From JAJECS01 sp965198185 (lineage in GTDB: Bacteria; Chloroflexota; UBA11872): a stretch of 64,000 bases of DNA. The notes beneath the pieces are model-generated. The model was not told where the DNA came from. It worked only from the letters and a program-made list of their open reading frames with translations, and searched no databases. Positions 8,678 through 17,534 of this stretch are shown piece by piece. The stretch covers positions 434,001 through 498,000 of the forward strand of contig CBDAOU010000002.1 of NCBI GenBank assembly GCA_965198185.1, given 5' to 3'. Position 1 is the first letter of the stretch. Each line of letters starts with the position of its first letter. A program made the translations under genes and the position numbers.

Positions 8678-9672
8678 GCGCCAACGGCCCCCTGCTCCAA
8701 GTCTCCGAGCTGCAGGTTCACTTCAGCACCCGCGACGGCACGCTTGAGGCGGTGGACCGCATCAGCTTCGAGATCGGGTCCAACGAAATCTTCGGTCTGG
8801 TCGGCGAGAGCGGTTCCGGTAAGTCGGTCACGGCCCTCTCGATCCTGGGGCTGGTGCCACTGCCCGGGCGCATTGTGGGCGGCGACGTTGAGTTTGGCGG
8901 TCGCAACCTGCGCGAGCTCCCGGAGCGCACGTTGCGTAGCATCCGCGGCCGCGAGATCGGCATGATCTTCCAGAATCCCCGGGCGTCCCTCGATCCGGTG
9001 CGCACGGTGGCGGTGCAGCTCTCCCGCGCCTTGCGCGCCCATCATGATGTTGACCGAGCCGAAGTCCGCCGCCAGTCCATTCGCACGTTGCGCGACCTTG
9101 GCATGCCCGACCCCGAGGCGGCGCTCACGATGTACCCGCATCAACTCTCGGGAGGCATGTGCCAGCGCGTGATGGTCGCGATGATGCTGTCGGCGCGTCC
9201 GCGGCTGTTGATCGCCGATGAGCCGACCACGGCGCTGGACGAGACCGTGGGCGCGCAGCTCCTGGAGCACCTCCGCCTATTCAAGGAGACGCATGGCGCC
9301 TCGATCCTGTTGATCACCCACGACATGGGCGTCATTGCCGAAATGTGCGATCGCGTAGCCGTGATGCACGCCGGGCACGTGGTCGAGGTCGGGCCAGTCG
9401 GCGCCGTCTTTCGAGATCCCCGTCACCCCTATACGCGCGCACTCTTGGATTCGACCTTGCGCATCGATCGCGACAGCCCACTGTCGGACATCGAGCGCAT
9501 TCCGGGGGTCGTGCCCAACCTGTTGCACCCGCCGCCGGGCTGCCGATTCGCCGACCGCTGCTCCTACGCGCTGCCGGTTTGCCGGCCGGTGAAACCCCCG
9601 AGGCTTGAAGTGGCGCCGGGTCACCACGTCCTCTGCCAGGAGACGGTTATCCGTGAATTCGCCGCTCCTTAG
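8674..9672 (+). CDS. ABC transporter ATP-binding protein, OppD/DppD type
   Basis: Start at ATG 8674 overlaps the permease stop; the longer open frame upstream is an artefact. Walker A GESGSGKS, Q-loop IFQNPRASLDP, signature LSGGMCQRVMV, Walker B LLIADEPTTALD, H-loop ITHD and the C-terminal Cys motif CRFADRCSYALPVC are all present. Couples ATP hydrolysis to import. Its 3' end overlaps the next ATPase gene by 20 bases. Confidence 0.92.
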   Translation: MSANGPLLQVSELQVHFSTRDGTLEAVDRISFEIGSNEIFGLVGESGSGKSVTALSILGLVPLPGRIVGGDVEFGGRNLRELPERTLRSIRGREIGMIFQNPRASLDPVRTVAVQLSRALRAHHDVDRAEVRRQSIRTLRDLGMPDPEAALTMYPHQLSGGMCQRVMVAMMLSARPRLLIADEPTTALDETVGAQLLEHLRLFKETHGASILLITHDMGVIAEMCDRVAVMHAGHVVEVGPVGAVFRDPRHPYTRALLDSTLRIDRDSPLSDIERIPGVVPNLLHPPPGCRFADRCSYALPVCRPVKPPRLEVAPGHHVLCQETVIREFAAP

Positions 9673-10669
9673 CGTCACCAAGCTGTTCAAGTATTTCTCG
9701 TCGCACGGCCAGCGCGAGCTCCGTGGGACGCCCGCGCAGCTCCGACGCGACGGTCCGGTTCGCGCGGTGGACGGGGTGACGTTCGCGGTGCGCGCGCACG
9801 AGACCTTTGGGCTGGTGGGGGAGAGCGGCTGCGGCAAGTCCACCCTGGGGCGGTGCATCCTGCGGCTGCTCGAGCCCACCGCGGGATCGGTGGCGTTTGG
9901 CGACGAGGACGTGACGCAGGCCACCGGTCAACGGTTGCGCGAGCTGCGTCGTCGGATGCAGATCGTCTTCCAGGACGCGGGCCAATCGCTGAGCCCAATG
10001 CGCACCGTGCGAGCCACCCTGGCCGAGCCGCTGCGGATCCACGCCCTTGCCCGCGGCGAGGCCGCTGAGCGTCGCGTGCTCGAGCTCTTGGGCCAGGTGG
10101 GGCTCGAACCGATGCACCGCAGCCGGTATCCCCATCAACTGAGCGGTGGACAGCAGCAGCGGGTGGCGATCGCGCGCGCTCTGGCGACCGAGCCCGACTT
10201 CATCGTCCTGGATGAACCGACATCGGCGCTGGACTCATCCTTGAAGCTCACCGTCGTCGATCTGCTCCAGCAGGTCCAGGATGCGACCGGGGTTTCCTAC
10301 CTGCTGATCTCGCACGACCTCACCATCGTGCGGCACACCTGTGACCGCGTGGCGGTGATGTACCTCGGGGCGATCGTCGAAATCGGCGCCACGGCGCGAA
10401 TCTTCGACGACGCCTTGCACCCGTACACGCAGGCACTGATCGCGTCGATACCGATCCCGGATCCGTTCACCAAACGCGAGCGCATCCTATTGCCGGGCGA
10501 GCCGCCCAGCCCCGCCAACATTCCCACCGGGTGCCGCTTCCAGACGCGCTGTTCGTTCGTGATGGACCGTTGTCGGCGCGAAGAACCGGCGCTGCTGGAA
10601 GCCAAGCCAGGCCATCGGGTCGCCTGTTTCCTCTACTCCGAGCCCGAGCACGAGGCGGCGCCAGCATGA
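9653..10669 (+). CDS. ABC transporter ATP-binding protein, OppF/DppF type
   Basis: GTG at 9653 is chosen because AGGAG lies about 10 bases upstream and the protein then begins NSPLLSVTKLFKYF, the expected family start. Walker A GESGCGKST, Q-loop IVFQDAGQSLSP, signature LSGGQQQRVAIARA, Walker B FIVLDEPTSALD, H-loop SHD and C-terminal CRFQTRCSFVMDRC are intact. Second motor subunit of the importer. Overlaps the upstream ATPase by 20 bases and the downstream hydantoinase gene by 4 bases (ATGA). Confidence 0.92.
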   Translation: MNSPLLSVTKLFKYFSSHGQRELRGTPAQLRRDGPVRAVDGVTFAVRAHETFGLVGESGCGKSTLGRCILRLLEPTAGSVAFGDEDVTQATGQRLRELRRRMQIVFQDAGQSLSPMRTVRATLAEPLRIHALARGEAAERRVLELLGQVGLEPMHRSRYPHQLSGGQQQRVAIARALATEPDFIVLDEPTSALDSSLKLTVVDLLQQVQDATGVSYLLISHDLTIVRHTCDRVAVMYLGAIVEIGATARIFDDALHPYTQALIASIPIPDPFTKRERILLPGEPPSPANIPTGCRFQTRCSFVMDRCRREEPALLEAKPGHRVACFLYSEPEHEAAPA

Positions 10670-12705
10670 GCCAGAGCCTGGCCGTGGACATCGGCGGCAC
10701 CTTCACCGATCTGGTGCTGTTCGACCACGAGACGCGGGAGCTGCGGGTCGCCAAGTCGTCCTCAAGCCCCGACGCCCTGGCGGACGGCGTGTTGGCCTGC
10801 CTGGCGAGCTCCGGCGTCGAGCTTCCTGAGGTCGACTTCTTCGTTCACGGCACCACCATCGGTCTCAACGCCATTCTGGAGGGCAAGGGCGCGCCGACCG
10901 CGCTGGTGACCACCCGGGGCTTTCGGGACGTCTACGCGATCGGCCGCATGGACAAGCCCGATATGTACAGCTACGTCTACCAGAAGCCCCAGCCGCTGGT
11001 GCCACGGGACCTTGTGTTCGAGGTCGACGAGCGGATGGACGCGTTCGGCCAGGTGCTCGCTCCGCTCGATACCGCCGAGGTCGAGGTAACGGCGGGGGCG
11101 CTGACGGAGCGCGGGGTGCGCTCGGTGGCGGTCTGCACCCTGCACGCCTATGCCAATCCGGCGCATGAGCTGGCGATCAAGCGAATCCTCGAACAGCACA
11201 TGGACGGGATTAACATCTCGCTCTCGCACGAAGTCAGCGGGGAATGGCGCGAGTACGAGCGCACCAGCACCGTCGCCATGAACGCCTACTTGCAGCCGTT
11301 GATCACCGCCTATTTGGAGGATCTCGAGCGCCAGCTGGCCCGGCGCGGCTATCGCCGCTCGCTCTATGTGATGCAGTGCAACGGCGGCATCATGAACACG
11401 GCCCTGGCCAAGTCCCGGTCGATCCAGACGCTGCTGTCGGGCCCAGCCGGCGGCGCGATCGGCGCCTCGCAGGTGGCTCGCCGGCTCGGCGACGCCAACA
11501 TGATCAGCCTCGACATGGGCGGTACCAGCTGCGACGTGAGTCTGGTGATCGACGGTGAGGTGGGCCTGACCACTGACACGGAGATCAACCGGCTGCCGGT
11601 GCTGGTGCCCATGCTGCAAGTGAACGCCATCGGCGCCGGCGGTGGCTCACTGGCGCGGGTGGAGATCGACGGTTCCTTGCGGGTCGGTCCGCAGAGCGCA
11701 GGCGCCCGGCCGGGCCCGGCCTGCTATGGACGCGGCGGACGTGAGCCGACCGTCACGGATGCCAACCTGGTGCTGGGGCGCATCGGCGCGGATACGTTTG
11801 CCTATTTGGGCCTCGAGGTCCAGCCCGATCTGGCGGCTGATGCGGTGATGCGCGGCGTCGCTCGGCCCCTGAGCATGAGCCTTGAGCAAGCGGCCGAAGG
11901 GATCGTGCGACTGGTGACGAACCACATGGCCAACGCGGTGCGCGAGATCACCATCGGCCGCGGGCTGTCGCCCGGTGACTTCAGCCTGCTCGCATTCGGT
12001 GGCGCGGGGCCGATGCACGCCGTCGGCATCGCGCGGGAAATCGGCGTCTCGACAGTGGTTGTCCCGCCGGCGCCGGGAACGTTCTCCGCGTGGGGCATGT
12101 TGTTCGCGGACTTCCGGCAGGACCTGGTTCGGACCGTGGTGCTCGCCGTCGACTCCGGCTCGCCGGGTGAGATCGAGTCGCTGTTCGCCGCATTGGAGGT
12201 CGGCGGCCGCGCCTTGCTCCTGCGGCAAGACGTGCTCGAAGACTCCCACGAATTCGTGCGTCAGCTGGATCTGCGCTACCAAGGACAGGAGCACACCCTG
12301 ACGCTGCCCGTGCCGCGGGCGGTCGATCCGAGCGCGGTCAAGAAAATGTTCGACGAGGCGCATCGCCGCGTCTACGGCTACGACCTGGCCGAACCGGTTG
12401 AGATCGTCAACCTGCGTCTGGCGGCGCGCGGCGCCACTGCCCAGCCGGAGCTCAAGCCGATCGACGCCGCCGGGCCTGGTTCGATACCAACGCCGTACCG
12501 AAGGTCACGCGTCTACTTTGAGGGCGCCTTTTGCGCGACGCCGCTCTACGATCGCGCCGATCTGCGCGCCGGTCACGCGCTCAGCGGGCCGGCAATCGTT
12601 ACGGAGGCAAGCAGCACCACGGTGGTTCCGCCGGGCGCACGGCTGGCGGTCGACCCATACGGATTCTTGATCGTCGACACGGATGGGGGTGCCAATGCCG
12701 GCTGA
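10666..12705 (+). CDS. hyuA: Hydantoinase/oxoprolinase family protein, subunit A (HyuA-like)
   Basis: About 679 residues with the actin-like ATPase start LAVDIGGTFTDLVLFD, the HGTTIGLNAILEGKG phosphate-binding region, and the central SLDMGGTSCDVSLVIDGE and GPGPAC-like segments of the Hydantoinase_A domain. Family members (N-methylhydantoinase A, 5-oxoprolinase, acetone and acetophenone carboxylase subunits) use ATP to activate a cyclic amide or ketone. Starts inside the ATPase stop (ATGA) and overlaps hyuB, so transporter and enzyme are made from one transcript. The substrate is unknown; assignment to hydantoin, oxoproline or a carboxylase substrate cannot be separated by eye. Confidence 0.88.
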   Translation: MSQSLAVDIGGTFTDLVLFDHETRELRVAKSSSSPDALADGVLACLASSGVELPEVDFFVHGTTIGLNAILEGKGAPTALVTTRGFRDVYAIGRMDKPDMYSYVYQKPQPLVPRDLVFEVDERMDAFGQVLAPLDTAEVEVTAGALTERGVRSVAVCTLHAYANPAHELAIKRILEQHMDGINISLSHEVSGEWREYERTSTVAMNAYLQPLITAYLEDLERQLARRGYRRSLYVMQCNGGIMNTALAKSRSIQTLLSGPAGGAIGASQVARRLGDANMISLDMGGTSCDVSLVIDGEVGLTTDTEINRLPVLVPMLQVNAIGAGGGSLARVEIDGSLRVGPQSAGARPGPACYGRGGREPTVTDANLVLGRIGADTFAYLGLEVQPDLAADAVMRGVARPLSMSLEQAAEGIVRLVTNHMANAVREITIGRGLSPGDFSLLAFGGAGPMHAVGIAREIGVSTVVVPPAPGTFSAWGMLFADFRQDLVRTVVLAVDSGSPGEIESLFAALEVGGRALLLRQDVLEDSHEFVRQLDLRYQGQEHTLTLPVPRAVDPSAVKKMFDEAHRRVYGYDLAEPVEIVNLRLAARGATAQPELKPIDAAGPGSIPTPYRRSRVYFEGAFCATPLYDRADLRAGHALSGPAIVTEASSTTVVPPGARLAVDPYGFLIVDTDGGANAG

Positions 12706-14497
12706 CGCGGTCACGATTGAGCTGATTCGCAATGCGCTGATCTCGGTCACGGGCGAGATGCGGTCCAAGATCATGCGGTCGGCGTTCAGCCCGATCATCT
12801 ACGAGTCGCTGGATTTCTCGGTGGCGTTCTTCAACGAGCGGGTGGAGACGCTGGCCCAAGCCGACGGGCTGCCGTACTTCCTGTGCGATCTCCCCAATGC
12901 GGTGCGCGCGGTGATCGAGGACGTGGGCGGGGTCGAGCACATGCGCGCCGGCGACGTCTTCCTGGTCAACGATCCGTATCGTTGCTCGCAGCACCCGCAA
13001 GACGTGAGCATCGTCAAGCCCGCCTACTACCGGGGCGATCTGTTCGGCTTCACCGCGGTGCGCGTGCATCTGATCGACCTCGGCGGCAAGGCCGGCTTTG
13101 CGAGCACCGATGCCACCGAAATCTACCAGGAAGGCCTGGTGATTCCGACGGTTCACCTGCACAGCGAAGGTCATCTCAACGAGGAGATCGTGCGCCTGAT
13201 GGCGGCCAACAGCCGCATGTCGCGATCCACGATGCTGGGCGACCTGCAAGCGCAGGTCGGCGCCTGCATCGTGGGCGAGGCGCGCCTCGTCGAGGTGATC
13301 GAGCGCTACGGCTTCGAGATCTACCGCGAGTGCTGCGATGCGCTGTTGGTGCAGGGGGAGGCCTACGCCCGGGCCAAGGTGCGGGAGATCCCCGACGGCC
13401 GCTATGCGGCGGATCTCTTTCTGGATGACGACGGGGTGAACCGCGACGAGCCGGTCCGCATCAAGGTGACCCTGATCGTCGACGAGTCCGACATGGTGGT
13501 GGATCTGACCGGTTCGAGCGGCCCGCGCGCGGGGCCCTACAACATGAACCCGAACTACACCAACGCCATCTGCCGCATCGCGTTCAAGAGCCTGACGAGC
13601 CCGCATCAGCCGTCCAATGAGGGGCACTTTCGGCCGGTGCGGGCGCTGGTGCCCGCCGAATCGGTCTTCAACGCGCAGCGGCCGTCGCCCGTGTTCTGGG
13701 GCTTCAAGACGGCGGGCACCCTGGTCGATTGCATTCGCCGTGCCGCCACCCAGGCGGTCTCGGAGCAGTCGGTGGCCGGCAACTATGGCTGGAGCTGCGG
13801 CGCCCACGTGTTCGGTGAACACCCCGCCGACGGCAGCTTCTTCGCCATGGTGGACGAAGCCGGCGGCGGGTGGGGCGCACGGCCGGGCGCCGACGGGGAG
13901 GACGCCATGGTCATGGGGGGCATTCGCAACAACCCCGTGGAGGTCTCCGAGCGGAAGTTCCCGGTCCAGGTGGAGGCCTACGGGCTTCGCGAAGGGTCGG
14001 GCGGGGCGGGAATGTTCCGCGGCGGACTCGGGGTGCGGCGCGCGACCCGTCTGCTGGCCGACGTGCGCCTGGTGGCGAACTTCGAGCGCTCGCAGTGTCT
14101 TCCCTGGGGGTTGGACGGCGGCCGGCCGGCGCAGGGCAGCTTTATAGAGATTCACCAGCCCGACGACCGTGTGGAGCGGCTGCAAAAGTGCACCAACCAT
14201 GCGCTGCCAGCCGGGTCGCGCGTGGTCTATTTCACCGGTGGCGGTGGCGGTTGCGGCGACCCGCGCGAGCGTGCGATCGACCGCGTGCTGGACGATGTGC
14301 GTCGCGGCTACATCACGCCGGCCGAGGCGGAAGTTGACTACGCGGTGTGCATCAATCGGGACTCCGGCCAGGTCGATGAAGCGAAGACCCGCACACTGAG
14401 AGCTAATCACGGACGATCTGACGACGCAGCGGACTACTCCGCGGAGGGCGCCACCGAGACGCGTCACCCGCATGCCCGAGAAATGAGGGAAGGATGA
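12695..14497 (+). CDS. hyuB: Hydantoinase/oxoprolinase family protein, subunit B (HyuB-like)
   Basis: Starts at ATG 12695 (an ATG at 12683 is the alternative), inside the end of hyuA. Family features include TIELIRNALISVTGEM, FLVNDPYRCSQHPQDV, SRMSRSTMLGDLQAQVGAC, NMNPNYTNAICRIAFKS and YGLREGSGGAGMFRGGLGVR. About 600 residues. It forms the catalytic complex with HyuA. The last 30 residues are Asp/Arg/Glu-rich and not conserved. Its stop overlaps the ATG of the amidohydrolase (ATGA at 14494). A decayed copy of this 3' end seems to precede the second amidohydrolase near 25340-25405. Confidence 0.9.
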   Translation: MPADAVTIELIRNALISVTGEMRSKIMRSAFSPIIYESLDFSVAFFNERVETLAQADGLPYFLCDLPNAVRAVIEDVGGVEHMRAGDVFLVNDPYRCSQHPQDVSIVKPAYYRGDLFGFTAVRVHLIDLGGKAGFASTDATEIYQEGLVIPTVHLHSEGHLNEEIVRLMAANSRMSRSTMLGDLQAQVGACIVGEARLVEVIERYGFEIYRECCDALLVQGEAYARAKVREIPDGRYAADLFLDDDGVNRDEPVRIKVTLIVDESDMVVDLTGSSGPRAGPYNMNPNYTNAICRIAFKSLTSPHQPSNEGHFRPVRALVPAESVFNAQRPSPVFWGFKTAGTLVDCIRRAATQAVSEQSVAGNYGWSCGAHVFGEHPADGSFFAMVDEAGGGWGARPGADGEDAMVMGGIRNNPVEVSERKFPVQVEAYGLREGSGGAGMFRGGLGVRRATRLLADVRLVANFERSQCLPWGLDGGRPAQGSFIEIHQPDDRVERLQKCTNHALPAGSRVVYFTGGGGGCGDPRERAIDRVLDDVRRGYITPAEAEVDYAVCINRDSGQVDEAKTRTLRANHGRSDDAADYSAEGATETRHPHAREMREG

Positions 14498-15468
14498 TTA
14501 TCGACACCCAAGTCCACATCTTGGAGAAGGCCCACGCCAACGATCGCGGCGTCCGGATGCACTACACCTGGCATCCGATGTCGGCCGAGTTGCTGCTCGA
14601 CGAGATGGACTACGCCGGCGTGGACAAGTGCTTCTTCATCAGCTACACGGCGGAGGATATCTGGCCGGACCTGGGCGACGCCTGGAACGATCCGGCCGCC
14701 AACCGCATCACCAAGGAGTATTTCCTCGACGCCCTGGAGGGAAACACCGATCGCTTGATCTGGTTCACCGATCACATTAACCCTGATCGACCGGGATACC
14801 TGGACCGGATCCGGGCCGATCTCGACGCGGGGGCCGTGGGGCTCAAGCTGTTTCCCGCCTATAACGGCCATTTGCCGTCAGACCCCGGCCTGCGCAAGGT
14901 CTACGAGATCTGCGCCGAGCGCGACGTGCCGATCATCATGGCCTGGGAGCGCTGGAACGATCCGCGCCTGGGCGCCTGCGTTTCGGACTATCAAGAGTTC
15001 CTCGACCTATTCGAGCCGGTTGCGCGGGACTTCCCGTCGGTAAGGTTCTTGCTGACCCATTGGGGCTGCTTCACCTGGGGTGACAACTGGCTGGCGAACT
15101 GCCGCCCGCCGTTTCCGCTCTTGGAGCCCTTTGTACGGCTGCTGAATCGGCACGAGCACCTCTACACCGACATCGCCGCCATCACGATCTTCTTCGGCGA
15201 TGAGATGGCGTGGACGAATGGCCGGCTGAAAGGCCCGGAATGGGAGTACCCCTACGCCAATGGACTGGCCCTGCTGGAGGGATTGGTCAAGGGCGCGGGC
15301 GCGGAGCGGGTGATGTGGGGCACGGACTGGCCATGGACCGATGGCCGTTGCACCTACAAGCAGAACCTCACCATGGTCACGACGCACGCGGACTTCCTCT
15401 CGGACGAGGACAAGCGGCTCGTCCTCGGGGAGAACGCCGCAAAGTTCGCCGGGCTGTCGGACGACTGA
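14494..15468 (+). CDS. TIM-barrel amidohydrolase (Amidohydro_2 family), intact copy
   Basis: 324 residues, preceded by GAGGGAAGG. Shows GLKLFPAY, LLTHWGCF and WGTDWPWTDG, the usual barrel motifs with a His and the final Asp ligand. The N-terminal motif is DTQVHIL rather than DxHxH, so the first metal-binding His is replaced by Gln, also in the second copy at 25406. That suggests altered metal binding or a non-classical reaction. As the last gene of the coupled transporter-HyuAB operon it probably acts on the ring-opened product. The copy at 25406 is roughly 85-90 percent identical by eye. Confidence 0.88.
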   Translation: MIIDTQVHILEKAHANDRGVRMHYTWHPMSAELLLDEMDYAGVDKCFFISYTAEDIWPDLGDAWNDPAANRITKEYFLDALEGNTDRLIWFTDHINPDRPGYLDRIRADLDAGAVGLKLFPAYNGHLPSDPGLRKVYEICAERDVPIIMAWERWNDPRLGACVSDYQEFLDLFEPVARDFPSVRFLLTHWGCFTWGDNWLANCRPPFPLLEPFVRLLNRHEHLYTDIAAITIFFGDEMAWTNGRLKGPEWEYPYANGLALLEGLVKGAGAERVMWGTDWPWTDGRCTYKQNLTMVTTHADFLSDEDKRLVLGENAAKFAGLSDD

Positions 15469-15474
15469 GGGTTG

Positions 15475-15715
15475 ATCGAGGCGGCGATGCGGTCACTGGC
15501 GGTGGCTTGCAAGCCGCGGCGGCTCATGTTGTCGCGGAGCTGCCGCCAGATATCGGGGCTATCCCAGCCCGTGGAGTCGAAGTTCCCGAGTTGGGGCTCG
15601 CCGGGGTGGAACGCACCTTAAACATGAAGCGGGGCTCGTGGGTGAAATAGGGTTGGGCGCAGCGCCACAGCGTGTTGTGCAAAAGCCCACGCGACCGATG
15701 GGACGTGCCGCTAGA
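15475..15715 (-). pseudogene. Relic of a phytanoyl-CoA dioxygenase-like C-terminus
   Basis: On the minus strand, one frame reads SHRSRGLLHNTLWRCAQPYF and HEPRFMFKVR (about 15715 down to 15610). After a one-base slip another reads FHPGEPQLGNFDSTGWDSPD then IWRQL, running on toward 15475. This resembles the tail of PhyH-type dioxygenases, where a GSHR...H.LWH segment supplies the distal iron His and is followed by a MFKLRF strand. No N-terminal half, start or HxD motif is present, so this is a truncated, frameshifted remnant lying against the end of the amidohydrolase gene. Confidence 0.45.
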
Positions 15716-15749
15716 CACTGTGGGCCTCAATAGATGTGAGACGGTGGCC

Positions 15750-16073
15750 ATGAAAAACATTACCGTCTCCGTCGATGACGTGACCTGCCGGCGTGCCCGC
15801 GTTCGCGCGGCCGAGTTGGACACGTCGGTATCAGCGCTGGTGCGGGACTACTTGTGGACCCTGGCCGTCGGGCAGGCCGGGCGCGCGCGCATGGAGTCAG
15901 TGGCCGAACGGCGGGGACGACTGTTGGATGAGGTGATTGCGGACTTCGATGCGCGTGGGGTGGGATTGGACCCGCGGGATAACCTGCTCCGGGAGGAGCT
16001 GCACGACCGGGTGCGGGCCAGGGCGGAGATGGCCGTGGCTGCACCAAAGCGGCAGGAGCACACGGAGGAGTAG
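15750..16073 (+). CDS. Ribbon-helix-helix antitoxin-like protein (VapB type)
   Basis: 107 residues beginning KNITVSVDDVTCRRARVRAA, a beta strand followed by helices as in MetJ/Arc-type antitoxins, then SVSALVRDYLWTLA and a charged C-terminal tail (ERRGRLLDEVIADF) that would bind the toxin. It lies 5 bases upstream of a PIN-domain toxin gene, the standard VapBC order. It should neutralise the toxin and, with it, repress the shared promoter. The family call rests on the fold pattern and the neighbour; identity to a named VapB subfamily is not claimed. Confidence 0.72.
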   Translation: MKNITVSVDDVTCRRARVRAAELDTSVSALVRDYLWTLAVGQAGRARMESVAERRGRLLDEVIADFDARGVGLDPRDNLLREELHDRVRARAEMAVAAPKRQEHTEE

Positions 16074-16078
16074 CAGCC

Positions 16079-16521
16079 GTGCGCTTCGTCGACACCAACG
16101 TGCTCATCGACGCGGCAAGCCGGGCGACGGTCGAGCCCGAACGACGCCATCGCGCGCGACAGCTCCTGTCGGGGCCTGATTTAGCCGTATCAGTGCAGGT
16201 GCTGCAAGAGTTCTATCACCAGGCCACGCGGACCACGCGGCCAGGCTGGCTGACCCACGGCCAGGCTGGCTGACCCACGGCCAGGCGTTGCAGTTCCTGG
16301 AGCCCATCCTGACGTTGCCACTTCAGGCCATGACCTTGGAGGTATTTGAGACCGCCGTTGCCATAAGCCACCGGTTCAGATTGTCCTACTGGGACGGGAC
16401 AATTCTCGCCGCAGCGCGCGTGGCAGGGTGCGAGGCAATCGACGCCGAAGACTTCAGCACGGAGCAGGACTATGACGGCCTGCGAGTGATCAATCCGTTC
16501 CAGGAGATCCCAGCGGCCTGA
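16079..16521 (+). pseudogene. PIN-domain toxin (VapC type) interrupted by a 20-bp tandem duplication
   Basis: GTG start at 16079. The first part has FVDTNVLIDAA (first catalytic Asp) and LQEFYHQA (Glu), but a stop at 16271-16273 truncates it at 64 residues. Removing one of two identical 20-base copies at 16241-16280 restores one continuous frame: HGQALQFLEPILTLP, SYWDGTILAAARVAG (Asp) and IDAEDFS (acidic), giving a normal PIN protein of about 140 residues. PIN toxins are Mg-dependent RNases, often cutting tRNA or rRNA. As written the toxin is off; a slippage event could switch it on. The next gene starts 4 bases downstream. Confidence 0.8.
16241..16280 (+). repeat. Perfect 20-bp tandem duplication inside vapC
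   Basis: Positions 16241-16260 and 16261-16280 are identical (CCAGGCTGGCTGACCCACGG), and the next six bases (CCAGGC) begin a third copy. The extra 20 bases change the frame by two and create the premature stop. The 6-base overlap between repeat ends is a classic substrate for replication slippage. Confidence 0.95.
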
Positions 16522-16525
16522 TGAA

Positions 16526-17323
16526 ATGAAGATCGTCTGCTGGAACATGGCCCACTCGCGCAAGTCGTGGGACGCGCTGGTCCAGATGGACGATGTCGAC
16601 CTCGCGCTGCTGCAAGAGGCGTCACGCCTGCCTGATGAACTCCGTCGCAGCGTCCAAGTCGATCACAGGCTCTGGCCCGAGCGCCACAACGCCGCGCTGG
16701 GGTATCCGTCGGTGGTAGCCCAACTCTCGAACATGGTCACCGTCCGCTTCATCGCGACCGGGCGGATCGGTGATCCCTACAGCGACGACTTCTACACCAG
16801 CGAGTGGGGCACGCTCGGTGCCGCGATAGTGAGTCCGATCGACGAAGACGAATCGCTCATTGTCGTCTCCATGGCTGCCGCCTACAGCGTCTTCACGCAC
16901 GAGTCGGGCTCGCCGAGTCGCCGCGAGCCCATCGGCTCGTTGCACCGGCTGATCTCCGATCTCTCGCGCTTGGTCGGCCGCCAGAGCCGCGTCATCGCCG
17001 CGGGCGACTGGGCCATCCATCCAGGCTGGAGCACTTACCCGACTCCCACCTGGAATGAACGGGAGGCGCTGCACTTCCAGACGGCCTTTGACCGAATGCG
17101 GGCACTGGGATTTCGCAAAGTCATCCCCAAGGGACGTTACGGCAATCGCGGTAATGTCGTGACATTCCAATCGATGGTCGAGACACCTGCCCAGGCCTGG
17201 GCGCAAGCCGATTACGTCTTTGCCACCGAGAATATCGCCGACCGCGTGTCCGCCTGTGCCCTCAACAGTCCCGACGACTGGGGACCAAGCGACCACTGTC
17301 GCATCGTCATTGACCTCGCCTGA
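16526..17323 (+). CDS. Endonuclease/exonuclease/phosphatase (EEP) superfamily protein, copy 1
   Basis: 265 residues. MKIVCWNMAHSRKSWDAL carries the first Asn, ALLQEASRLP the metal-binding Glu, and the C-terminus has QADYVFATENIAD and GPSDHCRIVIDL, the Asp and the SDH motif of EEP enzymes (DNase I, exonuclease III, sphingomyelinase fold). The usual GDFN motif is AAGDWAIHPGW here, so the expected Asn after GD is Ala. It would be a Mg-dependent phosphodiesterase on nucleic acid or another phosphoester; the target is unknown. ATG lies 4 bases after the vapC stop and the nuclease-helicase gene follows. A copy about 75 percent identical by eye stands at 21378. Confidence 0.8.
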   Translation: MKIVCWNMAHSRKSWDALVQMDDVDLALLQEASRLPDELRRSVQVDHRLWPERHNAALGYPSVVAQLSNMVTVRFIATGRIGDPYSDDFYTSEWGTLGAAIVSPIDEDESLIVVSMAAAYSVFTHESGSPSRREPIGSLHRLISDLSRLVGRQSRVIAAGDWAIHPGWSTYPTPTWNEREALHFQTAFDRMRALGFRKVIPKGRYGNRGNVVTFQSMVETPAQAWAQADYVFATENIADRVSACALNSPDDWGPSDHCRIVIDLA

Positions 17324-17534
17324 GGCCTGACACTCGACGCCCAACAGTTCCTAGTCGCAGCCAAGAGCCCCACTGGTTAGCACCGTTGACCGGCACCGCT
17401 TCGTGCGACTGGCCCGATGGAGTGACGGCTTCACCGGTTGCGTGCGGCGAAGTATGTTGGCGGGGTGGTCACGCTGATCGCATGCGTGGCCCTCGCGAAA
17501 CTGCTGGCCACGGGGACGGGCGGGTGAGTCCACG

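Noticed and set aside
12599..14473. Long minus-strand frame (about 624 codons) opposite hyuB
   Set aside because: Antisense shadow of a well-supported gene in GC-rich DNA; His/Arg/Ala-rich translation with no domain.
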